The translations under genes were made by a program, and so were the position numbers. 64,000 nucleotides of DNA from Phytophthora vignae f. sp. vignae (taxonomy: Eukaryota > Oomycota > Peronosporomycetes > Peronosporales > Peronosporaceae), in NCBI GenBank assembly GCA_016169955.1, contig JABJUM010000059.1, positions 372,001 to 436,000 of the forward strand. The letters are read 5' to 3'. Numbering within the stretch: the stretch's first letter is position 1; the number at the start of each line of letters is the position of its first letter. This document shows, piece by piece, positions 8,285 to 18,494 of the stretch. Below the pieces are notes generated by a model that did not search any database, was not told the origin of the DNA, and was given only the letters and a program-made list of their open reading frames with translations.

Positions 8285-10207
8285 ATGCCTCCTCCTCCTT
8301 CTTCTTCGCGCCACCTTCTCCTCGCTCTTGCAACCGTTGCACTAGGTCACTATGGGGTGACGGCTTCAACCGAGGCGACTGAGGCGTGCGCGGCCTCCGG
8401 TGCGTACTGCGGCAACGAGCAGAGCGGCCCTGGTTGCTGTTCGTCCGGTAACTACTGCCAGCCGTGGAACCCGAGCTACTACCAGTGCCGGCCAACACTG
8501 CCCAAGTGCGGCACCCCCGAAGTCGGCGTCGACTACTACGGCGCCGACATCGCCAACTTTGTCGGCATGGTGCTGCCGGAGGAATGCTGCAGCAAGTGCG
8601 CGGCGACGGCTGGCTGCGCAGCCTTCACCTTCGTCAACTCTGGCTGGGACGGCCAGACCCACTGCTACCTCAAGAGCAGCACCGGCACCAAGAAGAGCGT
8701 CGCGGGGGCGGTGTCGGCGGCAGTCGTCACTTCAACCTCATGCAGTACCCCCAACGGGGGCTATTGCGGCAACTCGAGGGGCACGACGTGCTGTCCGACA
8801 GCCACCTACTGCCAGCCATGGAACGCAGACTACTACCAGTGCAAAGACATCCCAGCCAGGTGCTCGACCCAACTCACGGACGTGGACTTCTACGGCAACG
8901 ACATGGGCGTCTCGATCGGCGGATCCCCCTGGGACTGCTGCGAGAAGTGCGCGTCGACTGCCGGCTGTGTGGGCTACACGTTCGTCAACACCGACTCGAG
9001 GGGCCCCGCGTGCTACCTCAAGAGCAGTCTCTCGGGCAAACGCTCGTCGGTCGGCGCTGTATCGGGGACGGTCAACTCGCCACTGGCTGTGAACTCGACG
9101 TCGACTCACATCCAGGCGCAGATCCGCAGTGGCTCCGTCAAGTCTCGAGCCGTGAACTTGGGCGGCTGGTTGGTGAGTGAGAATTGGATGTCCTGGGACT
9201 CGCCCCTCTGGACGAACGTGGCCAGCGACCAGGCCTGGCGTGGCGAGTACAACGTCATGAAAGTCCTGGGCAAGACGGAAGGCACCGCCGCCTTTGAAGC
9301 GCATCGCAAGACGTGGATCACGGAGGCCGACATCAAGGAGATCGCGGCCACGGGCGTGCTCAACACTGTGCGAGTTCCTGTGGGTCACTGGATCGTTCGA
9401 GACGCCACCACTGCTCCTGGCACTGAGGGTGAAATGTACGCTCCTGGAGGACTCAAGTACCTGGATACGCTCATCAACGACTGGGCCGTCAAGTACAATC
9501 TGGCGGTGATCATCTGTCTCCACGCGCATCAGGGCAGTCAGAACGGCTATGAGCACAGTTCCCCCGTCACGATGGGGAAGATCGGGTGGAGCGAGTCGCA
9601 GACCAACATCGACAACTCGCTCAAGTTCGCCACATTTCTCGCTGCCCGGTACCGGAACAGCCCGGCGTTCCTCGGCCTGGCCTTGATGAACGAGCCGCTG
9701 CCTCCCGTGGACCGCACAGCGCTGCAGAACTACTACATCCAAGCGTATAAGCAGATCCGAGCCACTGGGAACATGTGCGTCTTGATGGTGACGACGTTCC
9801 TGAGTGAACAAGACGCGGACCACTTGAGGGGGATGATCGGCGCCCCCGACTACGTGAACGTCTGGAACGAGCTCCACGCGTACTTCATCTGGGGCTACGC
9901 TGGCGCGTCGGAGGAGCAGATACTTGCACAGGTCGACTCGTTCGACCAAACGCATCTCAAGGCGGCGCCAACCAACAACCGCCTCTTCCTGGGCGAGTGG
10001 TGTATGGGGGGTCCTCCCGACCAGACCGGCATCTTCCAGAACTTGGACAACTTCCGAGAGCTCGGCAGGAAGCAGTTGGCCTACTACAACGCGGACACCA
10101 CCGGCGGCTGGGCTTTCTGGACGTGGCGCCACTCGGACGAAACGATCAAGCGCACGGGCTGGTCGATGCGCTATTTGATCCGGAACGGCTACCTGAAGCT
10201 GTCGTGA
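8285..10207 (+). CDS. Secreted GH5 glucan 1,3-beta-glucosidase-like protein with two CBM1-PAN modules
   Basis: A 640-residue secreted protein. A signal peptide (SSRHLLLALATVAL, then a cleavage region near residue 28) is followed by two copies of a module. Each module has a small six-Cys, CBM1-like motif (GAYCGN...CCSSGNYCQPW...YYQC, about 38-68; GGYCGN...CCPTATYCQPW, about 157-186) and a PAN/Apple-like domain with conserved Cys (about 74-140 and 190-262). Residues about 285-640 form a GH5 catalytic domain of the exo-beta-1,3-glucanase type, with acid/base Glu in NEP (residue 470) and nucleophile Glu in GEW (571) both present. The likely role is remodelling of the organism's own beta-1,3-glucan wall or degradation of host glucan, with the N-terminal modules tethering it to polysaccharide. 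No intron is seen. The start was chosen from the promoter position and signal peptide. Confidence 0.85.
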   Translation: MPPPPSSSRHLLLALATVALGHYGVTASTEATEACAASGAYCGNEQSGPGCCSSGNYCQPWNPSYYQCRPTLPKCGTPEVGVDYYGADIANFVGMVLPEECCSKCAATAGCAAFTFVNSGWDGQTHCYLKSSTGTKKSVAGAVSAAVVTSTSCSTPNGGYCGNSRGTTCCPTATYCQPWNADYYQCKDIPARCSTQLTDVDFYGNDMGVSIGGSPWDCCEKCASTAGCVGYTFVNTDSRGPACYLKSSLSGKRSSVGAVSGTVNSPLAVNSTSTHIQAQIRSGSVKSRAVNLGGWLVSENWMSWDSPLWTNVASDQAWRGEYNVMKVLGKTEGTAAFEAHRKTWITEADIKEIAATGVLNTVRVPVGHWIVRDATTAPGTEGEMYAPGGLKYLDTLINDWAVKYNLAVIICLHAHQGSQNGYEHSSPVTMGKIGWSESQTNIDNSLKFATFLAARYRNSPAFLGLALMNEPLPPVDRTALQNYYIQAYKQIRATGNMCVLMVTTFLSEQDADHLRGMIGAPDYVNVWNELHAYFIWGYAGASEEQILAQVDSFDQTHLKAAPTNNRLFLGEWCMGGPPDQTGIFQNLDNFRELGRKQLAYYNADTTGGWAFWTWRHSDETIKRTGWSMRYLIRNGYLKLS

Positions 10208-10291
10208 GCTCGCAGTCTATTAGCTCTTAATCATCAATAACGATGAATTTTACCTTGCGAACAAATAAATACAGCGGTCTCCCCACGTTGC

Positions 10292-13153
10292 TCATCCCGA
10301 CAGTCTCGGGAGCGACACGGAAGCGGACAAACGCCCAGAAGAATTGCCATCTCGAATGGAATTCCCGACGGCTGGTAGCTGGTCTGATGAGCTGCCAACT
10401 TCCGGGCCTGGTCTTGGTGAGCTATCAACTCGTTTCCGTGAAGCTCCTCCTGGTCCCTTAGGCGACGAGACTGCATTGGTTATTGAGGACGGCAGACCAG
10501 TTCTCGGAGACGCTGGGACGACACGCACTGGGTTATCGGTTGACGAGCTTTTGCGTCTGTTCTGGGTCACACCTGCGGTACCTCCCTTTGAACTGCCAAC
10601 AGCTCCGGGTTTGTCGCTCCCCATGAAGGCGGTGACTAGGTCCAAGCCGTAGATTTCTTCGAGACTCTTGTCGCGACTAGAAGAGAGAACATCGCTCAGA
10701 AGCTGTGCAGCGCCTCCAACGCTGCTTCGGTTGTTGTTGCCTGGCGGTTCGTCCGCGTCCTTCCCACGTCGTCGATGTTGCGTTTGGAAGCGCCGCGACT
10801 CTGCTACCAACCAGTCTGCATCAACATTCTCTGAGGCATCAATGACCAAGACGGGAGCGGGAGAATCAGTGTCTTGCACCCCGTAGTAGGCACTACCGGA
10901 CCGACTGCCACCATTGCCGGCAAAGACCTCGATCCTGCCGTCGTCAGTGACGGCGACACTTTTCAAACCGCCAGACCCACTCGTCGTAGTGTTACTTTGG
11001 CTGGAGACGAGAGTCTCGAGTCCCTTGGCCACGACACGAATGCCATCGAGCGAAATGCAGTTCTGGCGCAGGTCAATCTCTCGGATTCTGCTACTGGAAG
11101 AGGCGGCATCAGCGCCGATTAGACCCACCACCAGCCTCTTCAGAAACACGAGCAGCCTCCCCATGCTCTCGCTCGTGAGGCGGTTGCAGCGCAAATCAAC
11201 GCGTTCTAGTTTGAATCCACTTTCACTGTCCAGCATCTTCAAAACAGGTCTCAGATCCTCATCCACCAGCCAGCACTCGCGCATCTCCAAACAATTCGAG
11301 GCAGGCCAAGCCATACCAACCCCATTGGTCAGAGTGGATCTCGTAAATGCGTCAGCGAACTTGCCCACGAGCTTGGATTTCGCTCTCTGCACTGCGTGGA
11401 ACTCGGTCGTTAGCTCGGTAAACTTCTCTGCAAGCCGCTGCCTCTTATCGACCACTTGCTGCTTCTGCTCCATGCAGTCCCGGATCACGCTTTCAGATTG
11501 CTGCTGAAGCAGCTCGAGCTGGTCTTTCAGCAAGGTCTTCTCGAGCTCCACCGCTGCTCGGGCCTGAGACTCGCGGTTCACGTCTCGCACCAATCGATGG
11601 ATTCGCTCCTTCTGCTCGAGCGTCAGCGCTTCTTGAGCACTTAAGAGCTGCTTGGTCTCTCGATGCCGCAGCGCCTGCTGCTTCTCTTGGGCGAGCTTCT
11701 TCGTGAGCCCCTCCTTCATCTCCTCAAGCTGCTTCTGCAGCACTGCAATCTCACGCTTCGCGTCGGCCAGCAGCTTACTTTGTTTGTCGTCAGATGCAGC
11801 CGCGCTCTGCTTCTGTGCTACCAGCTCCGCCTCGAGCTGCTTCTTCCACTCGAGCGAGTCTTGCAGCACTCGCTCAAACTCCTGCATCCGGCATTGGGCA
11901 GCCAGAAGCTGCTCTTCCGCGCTCTCTCGACGATCCACCGCCTCATGCAGCCGCGACTCGACGTCCTGCAGCTTCAGAGTGAGGTCGTACTGCTTGTTGC
12001 GGCGCATGACGAGCTCGCTCTGCACCTTCTCGATCTCCATCTGATAGTTGAGCTGAGCGGACGACAGCTCCTCCTGCAGAGCCCTCCTCTCTCGACGGAG
12101 CTTCTCCTGCAAAGCAGTCACGGCCGACGCCTTCTCCTCCGCTTGCCTCGTTCGATGCAGCACCTCCACTTCACTCTCAGCCGAGCGCGCGATGTGTTCA
12201 CGATGCGAACTGCGGAGCTGCTCGCACTCGCGTTCGCTGTCTTCCAGCCTCGCCTTCAGCTCTTCCGTATCCCGCTCCTGCGCCTCGAGTGCCTGCAGGA
12301 GCTTCTCATTCTGCGTCGTGGCGATCTCCATCGCCTTCTCCCGACCCTCCGCTTGGCTGCGACTCACCTGCAGCGCATCGATCTCCGCCTCCAGCCGATC
12401 GATCTTCCGCTGGCGACGCACCAAGTCGTTCTCCTTGGAGATGACGTTCCTCTGCAGCTGCTCGAGCGCCGCCTCTAGCTCGTCCAACTGCACGCGGAGC
12501 TGGTCGTTCTGGCCCGAGAGCAGCCACACTTCGCGCGTCTTGGCCTCGATCGCGTCGTCGCGCAGTCGGATGAGCTGGTTCTCGTGGAAACTCCGCGGTG
12601 ACAGGCAAGCGTCCGCTTTCTCCGGCTGCAGGTCCTCCACGCTCTTCTCCAGTCGGCGGATGGCGCCCTGCTGTCGCTCCAACTCCCTGCGCAACTGCTT
12701 CTCCGTGTCGGTGGCGGCCGCGAGTTCCTGGTTCTTCTTCACCAGCGTCTGCTCCCTGGCGTCCAGCGCCGCGCAAACCATGGCGAAGTCCTCCTCGTCC
12801 TTCTTCACTTGCTCCCGAAGCTCCTCCGCTTGGGCCTGAGCCTTCTGCACCTTCAGCTCGAGAGCTTGAGTCTCCGCTGCCTTGGCTTCGAGCTTGACCG
12901 TCAGCGACTTGATCTGCTCCAGCAGCTCGTCCACGTACTCGGTCTTGCGCGCCAGCAGAATCTCCTTGGCGTTGATCTCGGCCGCCTGCTTCTCCGCGAG
13001 CAGCTTGAACGCTTGGGCCGTGTCGTCCAGCTCTACGACCGTCTCCTCCAGCTGCTGGACCCGCGCGCGCAGCGCAGCCTCGCTGTTAGCTGGCGCTACT
13101 ACTGCCTCCTTCTCTTCACCTTGGTCCTCCGGCCTGCCTCCATCGTCCGACAT
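10292..13153 (-). CDS. Long coiled-coil protein with a C-terminal leucine-rich repeat segment
   Basis: A 953-residue protein starting at ATG 13151-13153 (MSDDGG...); the frame upstream of it has only GTG/CTG codons. Residues about 20-620 are almost continuous heptad-rich coiled coil (Q/E/K/L/R-rich). At about 640-740 come short RNI-type leucine-rich repeats (LERVDLRCNRLTSESM, IREIDLRQNCISLDGI). The last 200 residues are Ser/Gly/Pro-rich and probably disordered. A coiled coil plus LRR is common in centrosomal, basal-body and flagellar proteins, but no specific orthologue is recognised. It is convergent with the GH5 gene (84 bp apart) and divergent from the Kelch/GCC2 gene (105 bp between start codons), so the two probably share a compact bidirectional promoter. 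Confidence 0.75.
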   Translation of the reverse strand: MSDDGGRPEDQGEEKEAVVAPANSEAALRARVQQLEETVVELDDTAQAFKLLAEKQAAEINAKEILLARKTEYVDELLEQIKSLTVKLEAKAAETQALELKVQKAQAQAEELREQVKKDEEDFAMVCAALDAREQTLVKKNQELAAATDTEKQLRRELERQQGAIRRLEKSVEDLQPEKADACLSPRSFHENQLIRLRDDAIEAKTREVWLLSGQNDQLRVQLDELEAALEQLQRNVISKENDLVRRQRKIDRLEAEIDALQVSRSQAEGREKAMEIATTQNEKLLQALEAQERDTEELKARLEDSERECEQLRSSHREHIARSAESEVEVLHRTRQAEEKASAVTALQEKLRRERRALQEELSSAQLNYQMEIEKVQSELVMRRNKQYDLTLKLQDVESRLHEAVDRRESAEEQLLAAQCRMQEFERVLQDSLEWKKQLEAELVAQKQSAAASDDKQSKLLADAKREIAVLQKQLEEMKEGLTKKLAQEKQQALRHRETKQLLSAQEALTLEQKERIHRLVRDVNRESQARAAVELEKTLLKDQLELLQQQSESVIRDCMEQKQQVVDKRQRLAEKFTELTTEFHAVQRAKSKLVGKFADAFTRSTLTNGVGMAWPASNCLEMRECWLVDEDLRPVLKMLDSESGFKLERVDLRCNRLTSESMGRLLVFLKRLVVGLIGADAASSSSRIREIDLRQNCISLDGIRVVAKGLETLVSSQSNTTTSGSGGLKSVAVTDDGRIEVFAGNGGSRSGSAYYGVQDTDSPAPVLVIDASENVDADWLVAESRRFQTQHRRRGKDADEPPGNNNRSSVGGAAQLLSDVLSSSRDKSLEEIYGLDLVTAFMGSDKPGAVGSSKGGTAGVTQNRRKSSSTDNPVRVVPASPRTGLPSSITNAVSSPKGPGGASRKRVDSSPRPGPEVGSSSDQLPAVGNSIRDGNSSGRLSASVSLPRLSG

Positions 13154-13258
13154 CAACACCAGCCGTCGCCTGGTCAAATGCAGCACGCGCCTAGTCTAGT
13201 CTAGCCAACGGTCGCTCGCTTGCGCTTAAAGCAGACTGCGATCTTCTTAGCCCGCAGC

Positions 13259-16200
13259 ATGGCGGTCAGTGCAGTGATCACGAGGCTGCTGCAGCTTCTG
13301 GCGGTTGTCCAGCTGACCCCATGGATGTCAACAACGGCAGCGCAGTCGCTCGTGGTGTCGGAGGCCAATTGCTCGGTCGCGGACGAGGCCCAGAACGCGT
13401 CCGTGACTCTCACCTGGAACCTCTTCGACGGGGCCGTCAACTACACGCGCATCTCGCACTCGAGCGAGGCTCTTGCCGCCGCCAGCTCCGCTCTGTCCGA
13501 CCGCCTGCTGATTCTCGGCGGCATCGAGTACGAGTCGGCGCAGCCCGTGGTGAGCAGCCCCGTGCTGGTCTACAGCGTCGCCTCCAACGCGTTCCTCCTG
13601 CCGCAAGACCAGATCCTGTCCGCAATCTCTGCAGCGTACCAGTCCACTGGGGCAACAACAACAGTCGAGTCGGTGTTCGTGTCACCGGCCAGTCGAGCGG
13701 AGCACGCGTCCTTCGTCAACCAGGACGGCGCCGTCTTCATCTTCGGTGGACGCAGTCGCGAGTTCGTCAACGATACGTGGCGAGGCTGCGTGGACGCCAG
13801 CTCGAGCAACATTCTGTGGGACGAGCTCGTCACCGCCTCGGACGCTGTCACCGTCGCCGCCGCTCCCGTCCCGCGCATCGGCCACTCCTTCACCAAAGTC
13901 TTCGAGAACAGCACGACGATCGGCGCGCTGGTGCTCGGCGGCCTGTCCGAGGACTACGTGGAGCTCAGTGGGCTGCACTTGGCGTTGATCGCCAAGTCCT
14001 CGTCCTCCTCATCGACGCCCGCGTGCACGAACCGCGGACCGAAACTCGCGTGGCGGATGCTGAGAGCTGGACCATTGACGGACTCGGGCAAGGTGCCGAC
14101 TGCACGGGCGTACCATGCCGCCATGACCCCATCCAAGCTCTTCTCGTCCTCCAAGCTCGCGTGTCTGATCGTGCACGGAGGCAAGAGCACGCTGGAAGGC
14201 ACCATCTTCAACGAGCTTTGGCGCCTGTGCCCTCCGACGGTGCTCCCGGCGTCCGTCCCAGTGGAGAGGATGAACTACACGTGGGAGCTGCTCACGGAGA
14301 TCGGAACTACCCCCGGCGCGCGGTACGGAGCGAGCATGACGTTCGTGGACGAGGGCAAACTCGCTCTTGCTGGGGGCTCCTACACGTTCCCAAGCGACTT
14401 CCTCAGCGACACGTGGGAGCTCAACGTGAACGCCACGCAGTGGATTCGTCTCTCCTTCTCGGAAGACTACGCGCCTCCGCGTCGAGGCCACACGCTCACG
14501 TTCTTCCCGACCGCCACGCGGCTGTTCCTCTTCGGCGGTCGAGACCGCTACGCAGTCGTCCAGAAGCGCATGCAGGCGGCGTACTACGGCGCTCCGTTCT
14601 GCGCGCTCGGCCTCAAGATCACCTTCTGCTCCGCCACGTCCAAGTACGTCTGCATCGCGTGTCCAGCCGGATCGTACCTCGAGAGCGGCTCGCGCAAGTG
14701 TCTGCAGTGTCCTCAGGGAACATTTTCGTCGGCGGGCTCGGCCGAGTGCACGAAATGCCCCGCTGGCACGTACAGCACCGACGTGGGCAAGGACAGCAGC
14801 TCGCCCTGCACCTCCTGTCCTTCAGGCACGTTCTCGCAGACTGTGGGCGCCGTGTCGAGCGCTGCGTGCCATGCGTGCGCGGCAGGCACCTTCGCGTCTT
14901 CTTCCGGGTCGGTGTCGTGCTCAAGCTGTGCGGCTGGCACATTCTCCAACGCAAACGCTTCGACGTGCACAGTCTGTCCTCGAGGCAAATGGAGCTCCGC
15001 GGGCGCTGGTGTCTGCACCGACTGTGCCGCTGGGACGTACACTCCGAGCACAGGCTCAATCGCGTGCTTCTCCTGTCCGAGGGGGTTCTTCAGCAACCAG
15101 GGCGACGTGACTTGCTCCGCTTGTCCAGTGAACACCAACAGCTCGTCCATCGGCGCCTCCGCTGCAGCCTGTCAGACGTGTCCTTCGTACGCATTCACCA
15201 CCGCCGCTGGCCAGAGCGAGTGCGACTTCTGTCCGTCAGGCTCGAGTTGGACTGGTGTTGCTTGTCAGTCCTGTAGTAAGGGGTTTTACGCGTCGACGGA
15301 CACCAACGGAGCGTGCGTTGCCTGCCCAAAGGGGTCGTACACGTCAGACGCCGGGTCTTCTAGCTGCCAAAGCTGCTCCACGGGGAAATTCACGAGTATA
15401 ACGGGGTCGACGAATGCCAGCGACTGCCAGCTTTGTTCTAGTGGCTCATTCCTCAATGGGGGAGTCTGCCAAGCGTGCGGCGCAGGCACTTACCCCGAGC
15501 CAAGCGGGTTCTGCTCGTCTTGTGCTCCTGGGAGCTTTTATTCAGGTGGAGGAGCATCAGGAGCTTCGGATACGTCGCTCGGCTGCGCGTCGTGTCCGTC
15601 GATGAGCTACAGCAGCGGACTCGGAGCCACGGGCTGCTCCGTCTGCGCAGACAACACGTACTCGATGGAAGCGTGGCGGAGCTGCGTCTCTTGTGGCGCC
15701 TCTCAAGCCTCACTGCCAGGGTGCGTCACCGGTCGAAATGGTCTTCTGTGCTCGGGGAACGGGAACTGTGTCTATGGAGGCTGCGCTTGCAACGCGAGCT
15801 GGGTGGGAGGAGACTGCAGCACGCCTGTGGATGCTGCGGCTTCACCTGGAGGGCCGGCAGTGCTGTTCTTCCCCAATGCGCCACTTCAGCTCGTCAATGC
15901 GTCGACACAAACCTCAGCGAGCGACGTCGTCGTTCAGGTCGCTCGGTCGGGGTATCTTAACTCCCGGCTGCAGGCAACGATTGCTTGGGGTTCGAACAAC
16001 TTCTCCTCCAGTCCTTCTGCTTTACCTGCATCGCTCGACTTCGCACCAGGAGACTCCCTCAAAAGTGTCCTGATCCCGATCGCGCAGGTTTCACCGAGGA
16101 CTGGCTGTCGGTTCGTCTCCTTAGTACTTCAGGACCTCCCAGGGGCGAGCAGCAGTGCTGTGTCGTCCGATCGGGACAACAAGCTGACCGTGTACGTCGA

Positions 16201-18297
16201 CGACATGAACGGCGTCTCCGGTGGAGGGACTGGGAAAACCGTGACCTCGACGTATGTTCGGCAGGCGAATGGCTCCGCTCTTGCCGCCGTAACCTTGGAT
16301 CGACTCGTGACGACGCAACTCACGCTCACTCCTCAGACAACCAACACAGCTGCAAACTTCGGAGTTCTCTTGCGCGATCAGCCCCTGAACCTGCTGCTTG
16401 CCATCGACTTTTCTGCCTCCTGGGCGTCTTCGTTCGTGAACCTGCTCCCTGCCATCATCGCTCAGCTCCAGACCGTCTATCGCTCAGTTCCTGACGGCGT
16501 TCGACTGGGACTGCTGAACGGCACTAGCAAACCATCCGCAGTGTTTTATCCTGACCTCGTGGCCTTCTTCGACGGTGTTCAGGCGCTTGCGGGCTCTAAC
16601 ACAACCGTCGATTGGAACTGGATAGCAAACGGATTGGCATCCAGTACGACGGCGTGGCCAGCAGCAGACCGCCGACATTTGCTCGTTGTTGCAGGCGATA
16701 CCATGACAGCAGGAGGCTCCGTCACTCTGCCACCACCAGCCTTAGTCTCTCAGTTGCGATCACAAAGCGTCTTCGCGTTTATCCTCTCTCCGACGCAAGT
16801 AACACTAGCTACTGGAAGCGACATGGTGAAGAGCGTGGCGTTCGGCACAAAACCGGCAATCCCGTTGGTACTCCGGCAGGCTTTCGAGCAGAAGGACAGC
16901 GTTCTGCCTGCGAACTTGAACATTCTCTCAGACCCAGCAGGACTTGTCTCCTCTGTCCAAGTGACTGGGTTCTCCGGTGGTTCAAGCTCACTCCCAGTGA
17001 TCCTCGTCGCTCTTGGGTCTTTCCCATCTCCAGCACAAGTGAAAGCAGTGTCCTCGCTGACTGTCACAATCGCTGTGCCTGGTGGGTCCTCTGTATCGAT
17101 CCAGATTAGCGAGCCTGGACACGCGTGCTTCCCACCGACGCAAACGCTCGCTGTAGACACTCTTCCTTTAAGTGGTTGGGCTGATGCGTGGCATCTCTCT
17201 ACCTTGAACGACGTCACACGATTGTGGAAGTCCCCTACGGCATCGTCGACGCTGGTCATGACGCTGCATCAAACCACGTCGCTGCTCCGAAAGTCAACCA
17301 ACACGGTCTTGTCAGTCTCCGACTCGGCAGCAACGAGTGTCAGCTTATCCAGAACCTTCCCCGGTTCATTCTTCGCGGCGGGACTATCCCTGGCCTCGCG
17401 AGGATACTGGAGGTCAGCTGCTGACAGCGGCACGGCAGCCTGCAACATTCAGTTGACCATGGTCGGTGCCAACAAGAGCCTGGCGTCGTCCAGCGTAGTT
17501 CCGTTCGCGTCTCGAGTTGTCCCAGGCGAGTGGAATTATGGGTACTTGCAGACCATTATTCCCTGGGAGTTGAGCAGCCTGACAGCAACGTTAGCGTGCA
17601 ACACGTCATCCCCTGGCGTACCTGTCGAGTGGGCAGCCCTCGGTCTGCTCCCCGATCCCGATTTTGCGTGCATGTGTCCTCGAGGGTTTTACCACGATAC
17701 TCTCTCCGATGAAGGCGGCGATGGAACGTGCGTACGTTGTGCCGCGGGCTCGTACTGCGCCGCAGGGATAAGACGGCAGTGTCCTGACGGCACTTTCTCC
17801 TTCGGGAAAGCAGCTTCATGCGAAACCTGTCGAGACGGGTGGATCTGCACCGACGGGCTGGCACGACTCTGCGATCCAGGAACGTATTCAACGCCGTCCT
17901 TCACCTGCGGTGTTTGCCCGAGTGGCCACGCGTGTCGGAACGGCAAGAAGTCGATTTGTCCGGCCGGCATGTTTTCTCGTCCGCTTGCTAGTCAGTGTCA
18001 GAGCTGCCCGCCAGGCACAATATCTCGCTCGGAAGGGTACGAAGACCTGCTATGATGCTGGAGCCAATTAGTCACGATGTTGACAGCGCTGACTGACCTT
18101 GTGTTTGTTGCTTGTTGCCCTCTAGATCCCCCACCTGTGACCTGTGTCCGCTGGGGTGGACGTCCAACTATCAGCGCAATCACTGCATCCCATGCCCACC
18201 GGGCGAAGCAACGCTCTACGCTGGACAGCATCCCTGCTCTTCGTGCGTTGCAACTGCGTTCCCTGTTCGCAACCAACCCGAGGTATGCCTTGCATGA
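13259..18297 (+). CDS. Very large secreted multidomain protein (Kelch, GCC2/GCC3 repeats, EGF, Calx-beta, VWA-like)
   Basis: The start ATG at 13259 opens a signal peptide (AVITRLLQLLAVVQL...). Domains in order: Kelch-type beta-propeller repeats (about residues 60-440; FIFGG, VLGGL, LAGGS, LFLFGG blades); about a dozen GCC2/GCC3 (ephrin-receptor-like) Cys repeats of the form CPAGTYS...C..C (about 455-830); an EGF-like unit (CSGNGNCVYGGCACN); a Calx-beta-like domain (about 865-990); a VWA-like fold with a degenerate metal site (LLAIDFSASW, about 1055); a long beta-rich region; and more GCC2/GCC3 repeats. A GT-AG intron is inferred at 18037-18125 (89 nt, CTGAC branch site). Exon 2 adds CDLCPLGW... 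and four more Cys pairs, ending at TGA 18295-18297. About 1,650 residues in all. Alternatively, GT at 18283 splices to 18320 and a third exon ends at TAG 18448. Cell-surface adhesion is an inference. Confidence 0.75.
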
Positions 18298-18494
18298 ACA
18301 CTGATCCCCTTCTCGCCAGAGCAGTCATCGCATCTATTTACCGCAACCCGTACCGACTCATGAAAGTGTAAACGACTCATACGCGCGCTACAAAGGCGGC
18401 CACTCGCTGCTTGATGGCGCTTGCAGTCCTGTTGGGAAACATGGATAGAATTGGGCGTTAGACCACGAGGATATTCGGACGACCGAATGAGGTT

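Noticed and set aside
8738..10132. 464-codon minus-strand frame opposite the GH5 gene
   Set aside because: It is the complement of the catalytic domain; no start context or domain.
13321..15276. 651-codon plus-strand frame overlapping the Kelch/GCC2 gene
   Set aside because: It is Arg-rich out-of-frame sequence lacking the Cys pattern; the overlapping frame has clear domains and a signal peptide.
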